Shown here: in pieces, positions 46,901 to 58,900 of the stretch | How the letters are laid out: every line of letters starts with the position of its first letter | How positions within the stretch are numbered: the first letter of the stretch is position 1 | From: Gymnothorax reevesii | Taxonomy: Eukaryota; Chordata; Actinopteri; Anguilliformes; Muraenidae | Direction of reading: 5' to 3' | Assembly (NCBI GenBank): GCA_029721435.1 | Contig: CM056583.1 | Span: forward strand, 70,178,120 to 70,242,119 | Length of the DNA: 64,000 nucleotides | Position numbers and translations under genes: made by a program | Notes under the pieces: generated by a model | The model's input: the letters and a program-made list of their open reading frames with translations, nothing else | Told to the model about the DNA's origin: nothing | Databases searched by the model: none

Positions 46901-49900
46901 GTTCCTCAACATCAAAATTGCAGAGACTTTGAAGATCTCATCGACAGTGCGTAACATCATCAAAAGATTTAGAGAAACTGGAAAAATCTCTGTGCATAAG
47001 GGACAAGGCCGAAGACCTTTACTGGATGCCTGTGATCTTCGGGCCCTCAGATGCCACTGCATCACTCACCGGCATGATTCTGTCATTGACATTACTAAAT
47101 GGGCCCAGGAATACCTCAAGAAACTACTGTCAGTAAACACAGTCCGCCACGCCATCCACAGATGCCACCTAAAACTCAATCATGCAAAAAGGGAGCCATT
47201 GTTGAGAATGATCCAGAAGTGCTGCCGTAGTCTGTGGGCCAAGGCTCATTTAAAATGGACTGTAGCAAAGTGGCAAAGTGTCCTGTGGTCAGACGAGTCC
47301 AAATTTGACATTCTTGTTGGAAGTCATGGGCATTATGTCCTTCGGGCTGAAAAGGAGAAAGACCACCCCTCCTGTTATCAGCATTCAGTTCAAAAGCCAG
47401 CATCTGTGATGGTATGGGGTTGCATTACTGCATATGGTGTGGAACACTTGCATGTTTTAAAAAGCGCAATGAATGCTGAAAGGTATATAAAGGTTTTAGA
47501 GCAACATATGCTCCCCTCCAGAAGACATCTATTCCAGGTACAGCAGGACAATGCAAAACCATATATTGCAGCTATAGCAACAGCATGGCTTTGTAGTAGA
47601 AGAGTCCATGTGCTGAACTGACCTGCCTGCAGTCCTGATCTTTCACCGATTGAGAACATTTGGTGCATAATTAAACAAAGTTCTTCAAAGGTGCCCCAAA
47701 ACTCTCCAGCAGCTGGAAGCCTGTATTAAGCAAGAGTGGGATTAAATTCCAATGGCTAAACTCAAGAAGCTTGTCTCCTCAATGCCCAGACGCCTCCACT
47801 CTGTGTTCAAAATATGAGGGGATGCTACACCATGGTAAACAGGCCCCTGCCCCAACTTTTTTGAGACCTGTAGCAGCCATCAAATTTGAAATGAGCTCAT
47901 TTTGTGGATAAAATTGTGAAAAGTCTCAGTTTCAACATTTGCCATTTTATCTCTTTTCTATTGTGAATAAAATCCTGGCTGGTGTGATTTGAAAGTCATT
48001 GCATTTTGATTTTATTCACAACCTCCACCTTGTCCCAACTATTTTGGAATTGGGGTTGTACAATGCATGAAAATCACCAGCATGTCTGAATGGTGAAATG
48101 TCATGTATGCAGAGACCGAACTAAAGCAACTAACATTTTTTGAACCTTGGCCTATACTGTATCGAAGAAGAATATTTGTCTTGGAGAAATTGCCCTCAAA
48201 AAACTGGTTCCCTCATGGGAACGCTGAGAGGATTTAGGTCAAGCCACCATTTGCTTGAAAATAAAAATGTTCTCACCCCACTGGCAAGTCATGAAATGAA
48301 CAGACTGTTGCATCAGTTTAGCAATATTTATGATTGATAGTGATACAATTTAATTGAAATAATATTTCAGCTAAAACACTTGTTTAGATTGAGTGATTGT
48401 TTTGGTTTTTGCAGACTGTGGCATGTGAGGGTTCTCTGTGGATGGAAGCAGTGTGGTTTATTAGATTCCAGGAGTGCTGGGCTTGCAGAATGGAGTGACT
48501 TGAGATGGAGAAAGATGGCTTGTGTGTTGAGACATTATGCTGACTGAGGCAAAGTGAGAGACTATGATTCTCTGTTACAGGCCCTCTGATGCAAGCGCAT
48601 TAGACAACAGGATACCCTGCCAGGGCAAAGTGGCCATATCTGGTAAGCTCATCCACCAGTTATCTCCAGATGTAGTGAATTGCAATTTTTCGTGTGTTCA
48701 ACACTCAAAAGTGTTAGTCAGTGTGTCTGAAATTAATGTTTGTTCAGGTCTCTACAAGTTAATCAAAGAGTGCACAGTTGGAGCCAGATTACTCTTTAGT
48801 GCCGTCCTCTCTATGGTCGTAATCGGCTTATTATTGACTCTTCCCATTGTGACTTCCTGTCAGTACTACTGCTCATGAATTTTTTATGTACTTGTGTGTT
48901 ATAGTAGAGCCCTGTAGGGCTGATTCAGGATCCGCCTATCCTGCCCAAATCCAAAGCCTGAGCAGCTTGAAACTGTTCTTGGATCTGGCTGCATAATAAG
49001 CTATATCTCAACAGTGTAATTATAAGTGTCGACGGCTGATGCTCGTTTGAGAGAGACCTCCCACAGAGTGATGACCAGAGGGGTTGATAGTCTTGATTAG
49101 GCCATTACAGGACAATAATTAACTGCCCACTTTTTGTTTGAAGGCGTGTGTAATCCAGACATAGTGTCGGTTGGACAGAGGGCTGGAGGTGAGGTGGAGA
49201 TATCTTCTCTCCTGGCTCGTACTTCAGGGTCTGCTGGAATTCATTTTCACCTTTTATTTTCTGTTGCCAATATAGCACCAAGAACCCTAGCAATTTCAGC
49301 TAAACTTACTGAACTCAACCAGGATAAATCAAGAGACAATGAAACCCAGCAGAGCCTGTGGCCTGTCTGGACCAGGAATGAAGATCTCTGACACATTGAG
49401 ACCTCAATTATCCGATGACTCGCATTACATTCTTTACCACTCACATACAGGCACGTATGCAGTCATACCAGGAACTGAGAGCCAGTTTTTAATGCCTTCA
49501 CTATTTTTTTCAATTTTATTGTACTAGCAAGTGTTACATGTAATGTGAAAATAATATGTGGGTGGGAATTGTGATATTGGAGTGTTGGTGAGCTGAACAG
49601 GAAGCAAACTGATCTAGGAATAGAAATATAGTCAGCGGGTGTGTGGTGTGTGCGTGTGTGTGTGAGTGTGTATCTCTGAATTATTATTGTTTTATTGTGC
49701 AGATCTGCGTATCCCTCTCATGTGGAAAGACACAGAATACTTCAAAAACAAAGGAGGTGAGATTCTTCGTGTGTTATGACTTGAAAATCACAACAAAGAG
49801 AACCAGCAATGACAACTTAAACAAATTTATTCTTCACTGATTTGGTCTATAAATAAATTATATAAATAATCCACTTATATTAACACTCTAACGCCACTAT

Positions 49901-52900
49901 GTAACTCTGATGTCAAAACATAAACTCTCTCTCCAACTGAGCAAAGTCACAGCATTTATACAGACTAGAACATTGTGGAAAGATCTACAGGTTTCCTGGG
50001 TGATCTGGCCTTCTCCAGGTAAGAAGATGCCAGAAACTTCTAGAAAGCACTTGTCTATTTCATCACAAACTAGTGGTATTGCATCAGGTCATGTGTTGCT
50101 ACAAATAGACTGTTATACAGACATACCAACAGAGGGTGTTAAATGATGAACAAAATAAACAAATTGCTGACCAGTAAGGCAGCACGACAGAATCCAACAA
50201 ACCTCCATTTACAAATGATATATAATGCTTTACATAAAACACTCATACATAACACCTGAAAAATGTTCGTAATGCTGCAGTATCAATTCATCGACTGGTT
50301 TGTTTGAAAAAGCACTTTTGTGAACTCTAATACACCATGGTAATTTGTGCTTATTTAATAATGTGCTTTTTGTTTACAGATAATAATCAAGGAAAATGTC
50401 AAGGAAAGCAATGCACTAGTGTACTGCCATTACCAGGGAGAAATATCCCATTAATTGTGCAAAATTAGATGGCGTGTTTTGAGATTGTTTGAAATAAATT
50501 AAAAAAATTGATTCCGTAATGGCATATTAGTTTAATAATTATTATAAATTCTCATTAGATGAATGCAATTAAAACTAATGCCCAAAGGCTGTTGATGAAA
50601 GCTTATGGTAGAACCATAGAAATACATTTTTACTATGGTGTGGGTGGGGCTGAAGAATCCTCTCAGCCAATCAGAATTTACTTGCTGGAAGGCACCTCTG
50701 GTTACCACGCTAATTCGGTGCCCTTATGGGCCTCAGCAGCTTGGCTCTACATTCAATTTTAAAACACATTACTTGGGGAGAGGTGCTGGCTTCTCATAGT
50801 TGAAGTTCATTATCCACCACTCCTGAGTTGTATAAAACATGTCATTCTTGGTGTAAAATCCATTGAACCTTTAAGCTTTAAACCCCGTTGGCTAATCTAT
50901 GAAGATTAGCCAGAGTGTGCCAGGTTTCATTTTGGAGCAGCAGTAATTACAGTAATCATGTTTTTGTAAAACTGCTATATTGTGATCACGCGCAGAATGT
51001 TACACCTCTGCTCTGGTCTACACTATATGTGGGATGGTGTTATTCTTGATGGAAAGCTTGTTTGAGTTTATGCACAAATGCTACCATCGAACAGACTTTG
51101 AACAGACTCGCTAAATTAAGAATGATTCTGGGACAAATACTATGGATTTATAGTGTTTTTTACCATTTTTACCAATCCAAACTAATCTTGGACACTGAGC
51201 AATCTGAACCAGACTGCATTTTATAGTCTCAAGTCAGGAGCTGTTGTTCACACATTATGCTGTATATTCTCTGTTACACAGTCTATGCTCTCACGATAGA
51301 AGCTCCTACAGTCCGCCTTTTTCTTACTTGGTTTCCACTTTAGGACCAGGCTGAGTTTTTGGATGTGAATGTACTGCATTTCATTTAATGACCACAGAGC
51401 ACCCACGCAGAAAGTGTGTATTTTTCATACCATATGCTGGGCATGTAATCCCCCTCATACTCACAAAGGATAATTAAAGGAGCCTGTTGCTATAAATATA
51501 CTTAGCTAAAAAAGTTAAGGAACACTGTATTTTAACCCGAGAATGTGAAATGTACAAACTGAACATAACTCTCAGGTGTTGTTTATGTCATTTGTGTTAA
51601 TTCAAGACACAAATTGCATCAAAACATTTGATCAGACGACTTCATCACCCCAAAACAGGTTAAGCACGGGGAAGAGAAGAATCACCATTAAATCAAAACG
51701 TCAAATCATTTCAAAAGTCATTTAAAAATTTTGTGTGAAAACCACGTTTTCTCACCTCAGCTTGACAGCGTCTTGGTAAGCTCAGAACAAGAGAATATAT
51801 AATAGTGAATAGATTCAATGGTCCTTTTTGCTGAGTATATTTACCTCCGCCAGGAGGTTATGTTTTTGGCAGCGTTTGTCTGTTTGTTTGTTTGTTTGTT
51901 TGTTTGTTTGTTAGTTAGCAAGATGACTCAAAAAGTAATGCACCGATTTTGATGAAATTTTCAGAGAAGGTGGGTATGAGGTCAAGGAACAGGTGATTAA
52001 ATTTTGGCATATCTAGGCCAAAGTACAGGTGAGATATACGCCAAAGTTCAAGATTTCAAGTCTTTCCGATTGGCTAGTTGCACAAGATGGCGCTGTGTAC
52101 ATTCTGAAATACGTTGGTAAGCTTAACTATTTCCGGTTTGCTTCTGCTACTGATTAATCTCCATCAGATGATGAGCAGATGACAGGTGTATCATCCCGAA
52201 AATGTGATTTTACCTATAGCTATATACCCAGGATTTGGCTTAATTAACCACGAAAGATGTTCGCATGATTTGTCTCGATTACCTGTTAGTGATGTTTGTT
52301 CATTGGCACTCTTAATGAGGCATTTGCTGTTCCATTGAGAAATGAGAGGATTTCTAACTAGCAAGACATTTCCAGCCGTTCTCACTGATGAGTGATGAAC
52401 TGGCTTTTAGTGACAGATAAAATACGTGAAAATATCTGATAATTAATGTGTAAATAATCCATAACTTCAAGATGCTGTTTCATAAATCTAACCTATCCAT
52501 GCAAATTTTAATATTGTCAATACTTTGTTTCCCTTCCCACTCGGCGTCAGTTGCGCACTCAAGACCATCACATCTGGAGCTATGGTTACCTGAGCACATC
52601 TAAGAAAACCATAACAATATCGCAGTACTAGCTAGCCAGTTGCATGAGATGTAAAAGTAAATTCAATATAAAACCTAAACATAAAATCTTGCTAGCTCTC
52701 TAGCAAGCCTCGCTAGCTACTCAACTTTGAGTACTCAACTCAAATTTGGGTCGTGTAACACGGAATGTTTGTTGCTTAAAGCCAGTTCATGACAGTCACC
52801 AGAGCAAACAGCTTGAAATGAAGCTAGGTAGAAATGTCGGAAACCCTCTTTATCATTGGGCAGCTAATGTCTCATTAACAGTGCCAATGAACAAACAGTA

Positions 52901-55900
52901 GCAGCTAATTGAGACAAATCATGCGAACATCATTCACGGTTAATTGAGCCAAATCTTGGGAACAGCGGCAATAGTTAAAATCACATTTTCGGGGTTATAT
53001 TCCTGTCACCTGCTCAGCATCTGATGTAGACTGATAAATGACAGAAGCAAACTTAAAATAGTAAAGCGAGCCAGTGTATTTCAGAATTTACTTAGCCCCA
53101 TTTTGTGCTCATTGCCAATAAGAATAGCACATCGGATAGAATTCACTGGAAGTATGCTTGCTCACCACAAGCCATGTTTCCACCCCCACTTTCTTATGCG
53201 AATGAAGTCATATCGAATTAAAAATGCCTTATGTAAATGGTAACATTCGACTTGATTTGAAGAATATCAACACAAAGTTTATACAGTTGATCTGATCGGA
53301 TTTTCTTTTAATCGGTAAAAGGCTTATGCGATAAATGCTGATGGAAACGTTATTTGCCAAATAAATCTGCAACTGAATTGCGACGGTGTTTTGAGGCCGT
53401 CGTTGTCGTCTGATAATGGTTTGCTACGTTGCTAATAGCTGGCACATAAGCATGTGCCAACTTGTGCAAATTATCATCATTTTAATGGTAGACGCAATTT
53501 TATTTTGGCTTACTAGCTAAATTAGTCGGCTGACCCACTACTTTTGTTCACTTGAAGGTTCCTCGATTCAGAGCGAATATTAATGGAAACAGCTTAAAAT
53601 GTCAGAAATCCATTCGATGGACCAATTTAACTGCATAACAGCATGTGAAGTCATTACTCACAACTTTTTATTCGCTTTAATGACGTAAGAGGGCAACGCA
53701 TTTTCACCTGCTTATTTCGTATGAATATTTTTGGGGAACTTCAGATAGTTCGATTGACAAGTGGATGGAAACATTGCTACAGACAACTCGGAAATTCTAC
53801 TTCAATTGTTGTGCACGTAGCGAATGGGCCGGAGTTCCAATCGCCGTGCTTTAGGGTTTTGCTGCCACCTGGCGGAGGTCTGTGCTCTCTGCCTGCTTTT
53901 CTTGTTAAGTCACATTTTCACACACTGCAAGGTATGGGCGGGAAAATGCCTTTAATTGTAAGCAAAGTTGATTTCTCAATTTTGTGAATGGGCATTTCTC
54001 AATGGGCATTTTGTGACATATGAACTTTTAGCACTGGGGTCTACAATCAACAAATTCTATGGTTGTATTATGTATTCAGACCCTTTTTCAGTTTTCCTTT
54101 TTTCTTATGTAGTTTTAAACAGTATTAAGATTACTAAAACTGATCTTTTCACTGTAGCCTTTAACTAGCCATGCATGCTATGCAATTTTTATTCGTTTTT
54201 TATCTTACTTTAACAAGTCTCGTCTAATTTTATCTTATTTTTACATTTGGGTTTTTTCTTATTTTTATCACTTATTATTTTACTTGGTCTTCTGTATGAT
54301 TTCCACTCAAATTGTCTTGACTTTTTACTTCCAAATTATTTTGATTTTTATTTCTGAATGCAAGGCACTTCAAGCTGCTTTTTTTGTATGACTTGTATGA
54401 CTTATGTCTTCAATTGAAGAGCCTAGCGTTAAAAGTACTTAAGTCACATTTTCACACACCGTGAGTTAAGGATGGGAAAACATTTTTTGAAGTCATTTAA
54501 GTTAATTTTCTCATTTTGTGACTTAAGCACTTTTAGCACTAGGTCTTCAGTTCTTTCATACCCACCTACTTATTGCTTTCTCTTAGTATACCTGCTCCAT
54601 TCCTCCTGGTTTCATCCGTCCTTCATTCTCCTCCTTTAGAGAGCTGCTCTCATATCAGTAGCAGCCATTAGAGGTTTACCATTTCCAGCTGTGTAATGTT
54701 TTCACTGTTGTTTCCTCTGGCCCTCTTCGACAGAGCTGCATCGCTGTGCTGTCTTCTGTGTGCTCCAGCTGGGCGGCCAGATCTTCGACACAGACATGGT
54801 GATGGTGGATCGGACACTAACGGATATTTGCTTTGAAAACACAGTTGTCTTGTAAGGGCCACATTCTACTCCCCTCTGCATTCTCTCACACCTTGTATCA
54901 TATCTTTATTTCCCAGTGTATTCATTATTCTCCAAATAAAGTTAGAAGCTTTGCAGGTTTCTGTCATTTATGGCACTGGCTGTGTTTTTGTGCTAACAGT
55001 AATGAAGTTAGCCCTGGGTTTGAGCTGCGCGTGGAGCTGTACAGCTGCTGTACTGAGGAGGAGTTTTCAGGGGGAAACGCTCCCAAAAAACTGTCCAGCA
55101 TGCTGAGCAGCTCCCTGGGCCGGTCCTCGGGGAAGAAGGTGCGGGCGGCTCTGGAGACAGGGCCCTGCAGCCCTGTGTGTAATGGAGGGGGGTCCCCCAT
55201 TCTCCTGCCCTCTCCCACTGTACCGTGAGTGCACAGAATACACAAACACACGCTCGCACAATGAACACACACATATGCTGATGCGCACAGGTACGCAGCA
55301 TTCACACCTGATCTGCCGTCGCATCTCCACACTATCGCTCCATAATTGTTTGTTCTGATTGTGAAGGATTTTTAGCGATCTGTCGGTGCAGTTGCAGTCC
55401 TTCCAGGTCCTTCTGTCTGAATACAGTCTACTTCTGTTGTATGGAGATGCGATGACAGGTTTGTGATGGTTATGCACTGCTCTGTCATGGGTCTCTTTGG
55501 ATTGAAATGCGTGTCTGCATGATTGTGTGTATGCACTGTTGGAGTGCGGTGCACAAGGCTAGCGCTACGTCTGCAATGACACCTTTTCTGTTAGTGTAGT
55601 TGCTGTGTTTCCAGGCCCTTCCATCTGAAAACAATGAACTTCTGTCGTATGGGGGTGCAGTAAAGGATTAGGTGTGACTGCAGCCTTAGCCTTAGCCCTT
55701 TTTCAATGACACCAACACATAAACTGGCAGTAACTTACTCGAGCCTACTGTCAAACAATGTTTAGCACTGGTATGCCTACTGAGAGCAGTCTCCTGTTGG
55801 AGTATTGAGGACTTATATAGTATTGTACGCACTGATCTGCTGCTGTATTGTACATAACTCTTAGACTGAGTACCTGTGCTTTTCTTGTGCCACAGGGGAC

Positions 55901-58900
55901 CCAAGTATCATCTGCTTGCTCACACAACCTTGACCCTGGCGCATGTTCGGGACAGTTTCAGAACCCATGACCTCTCCATTTGCGGCAGTGGTGAGCACCG
56001 CTCCCCTCGTTTCCTCCTTTTTCTCGCCTTCATTGCTGTGGTTTTGTACTCCTCAAGAAAATATATATATAATTTTTTTACAAAAAAATGAAAAATCCTC
56101 TATGTAGTCTGAGGCCACCTGTCATTTCTTGTTGAAAGTTTTTTAATGTTGGCATGTATTTCCAAAGCAAGAATGATGAGAAGTATTAAAAAATCTCACT
56201 CTTTTCTCTCCGCCTCTCTCTCTTTTTAATAATAGTAATAATAACAATAACAATAAACTTTATTTATAGAGCACATTTCATGACATAAAATGCAGCTCAA
56301 AGTGCTTTACAATTAAAAACTGATTAATAAAATAAAAATTAAAAGAAAAATAAAACAAAAACAGTAAATAAAAAGTAAAAGCACAATAAAGGGTGCAGAG
56401 AAATGTCAGATATTTAAATTAACTAAAGGCAAGTCCATAAGGCCATTTTTTGCTCACTCTTTTCATTTAGGAACTTCATTGCTCTCTTTCTGAAAGCAGT
56501 ATACTCTGCCTGTGATGTTTTCTGCCTGGTTCACTGGCTAAGAATAACCTTTGTTTTTAGGAATACATGCACATGCTTACGGTAGTAATTCTTATTGTTT
56601 AAATGTGTAAAAACATTGAGTTTGATCCATCTCTTTGTGTGGTCCAGAGGAGTGCTCCTATTGGCTGCCTCTGTACGGGCGTGTATGTTGTCGTCTGGCT
56701 GCACGGCCCGACTGCATGACTCAGGAGGTGATGAGTGGCAGTCTGAAGGTCAAGGTGAGTGAAGGTTTCTGGGCCTTATTTTTGAGTCACTGCACTACCT
56801 GATACCCACTCTGTGTCAAGAGCCATTTCTTCCCCTCTCTCGTGTATTCCCACTTTTTTACAGTCTTTCTCTGTATTTGATGTCCTGTCTCTCATAACAG
56901 CTCGGAGAGGATCCCCAGTGTTGGACCAACATACATGGTGTCCTTAGAGGGACAAACCTCATGTGTTTTCACCAGCTGGAGGACACAGAATCTGGCGTGG
57001 AGCCTGTTTTCACTATTGCCATCAATAAGGTCAGCCTTATCAGAATCCAGCACTTGCTCTGAACCAGTTCTATTACATCTGGTCATCATTTATGTGCTGG
57101 TGTCCTGTTTACTAGCACACAATGGGCCTCGTGCAGCAACAGTCTCTTAAAATACTCTTATATTTTCTCTTATTTTATTGCTAAGAGAAAAAATAAGAGA
57201 AATAGACTCCGGATGCACCAAACGCTCTTACCGTCCAAATCTGCTCTGACCCATGTGTGCCAAACGTTGAATCCCACTTGATCGTGCATTGGAAACGCGT
57301 GGCCAGTTGTTTTAAATGAGCATATATGACACCCTCTAAACGCCATATAAGGGCAAGTGACGTGCCGTGTACAAAGAGCCGACTGCTCATGGCAATCTAG
57401 GGCGCTTTCACACCAGGTACATTTGTTCCGTACTGTGCTATAGTCCGATTGTCCCCCCCTCCCCTCTCCCCCCACTGGTCTGCTTTCACACAAGTAATAT
57501 TGTACCGTACCCATATACACTTTGATACATTTCAGAAATCCGATATAGCGCGTTGCAGTATGCACCTAGGTGGTTTTAAATGGGGAATGATTTATAAAGG
57601 AGGCGCCAATATATTTCGGGGGGTTTTATTGTTGAGAAGGGGGTTTATAATCTTAATATCGAATATTAATATTGCAAATGCATATGCTGCACATGCCCTA
57701 GCAACCCGGTGTGTCATCTGTAACTTGGATCACCACGTATAGCAGCACGAAAAATTAAACCCGAAATTTTCTTAACTGAATGCTTGATGTTTTTACACAT
57801 CAGAATCTTTCTCTGGGTACCCAAACACAATGTAAGCCCAAAATGTGGCCTACTGATTACATTCGATATCGGGGGATGTTGCATATGGAATTCTTTCGCT
57901 CTTGCGTTTTTGGCCTATTATGCTGTCCTCTGCCTCATACCATGAAAATGTATCTAACTCATAACTGCAGCTGCCAGACTTTAGCACCGCGTCCCGCACT
58001 TTGAAATATCGCAGCCACATTTTCTCTTGTTTGTCACAGCACTGATCCATTATTCTGTGATAACCACGCAAATGTTACCACTCACAAATTATTCTATAAA
58101 TCTTTGAGTTTTTGCGTGTAGTATCCAGTTATGATTGTGTGTTTTCGTTCGCCTACATTTCGAGCAAGCATTGAATTTCTTCATTTGAATGGAGGTATCT
58201 TTTCGCAGCTGCATTTGTTAGAACAAGAAAACCGTAACGCATATCAGTAATCTTCCGTGCTCAAGTACGATTGTTTTCACATTTGGTACGAGCCATTCAT
58301 CTATCTCCGCAAACAGATACGCACCATATCTAAAAACGCACTCTCTACGCAAGGCCTGGATGGCCAAAGCGTCTAACAGCAATAGGTAAGCCATTCAGAA
58401 GCAGAACGCTTGCAAATATCTATGGGCTTTTATAGCTTAGTCCTAATTAGGATCAACTGGCTAAAATCTTTAGCGCAATAATTAAATAATAAAATAATTC
58501 ATTTCTCAATTTATCAAAAATGTAAAACGACCAAAATTTAAATATATGATGCATTTTTAATGTTTAGGTTTTAAAACTGTGCATTGGACAAGCAACAGAG
58601 AAGTTTTCTGTTTTCTCGGTAAGAGTGCTCTCCACCATTTGTAAGATTTTCTCTTACCTAAGAGAAGAGCAAAAATAGGAAAACATTGGTGCATCCCAGA
58701 AATCAATGGGTCAGAACAAAATAAGAAAATACTCGGGATAGAAACAAAAATAGGAGAAAATTTGTTCTTATATCGCTTTTTTGCATGAGGCTTCCTAGTC
58801 ATTCTGCTCTCTCAATCTCTCATCATTTTTTGTGCTGCGTACGGTGGCCTCCGTGTGTTTTTGTGCCTGTACACAAGGTGCTGTGTGCGTGGTTATTCAG

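Larger units (their letters stand above)
51841..53890. repeat. Composite repeat: 'CTCCGCCAGGAGG' family enclosing two inverted-repeat elements
   Basis: Left edge TTACCTCCGCCAGGAGGTTA followed by (GTTT)n (51880-51912) and AGCAAGATGACTCAAAAAGT; right edge GTGCTTTAGGGTTTTGCTGC then CACCTGGCGGAGGTCTGTGC. Both edges belong to the repeat family seen at 19937-21975. The interior is occupied by the foldback at 52080-53110 and a second TIR element at about 53172-53785. Confidence 0.6.

Noticed and set aside
54964..55477. 122-136-codon minus frames
   Set aside because: They are antisense to rtkn exon 6 and to an adjacent CA-rich tract; the + strand coding with correct splice sites explains the open frames.
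58557..58802. 81-codon minus frame at the right end of the 57-58.8 kb element
   Set aside because: No transposase or other domain; it lies across the terminal AT-rich repeat.
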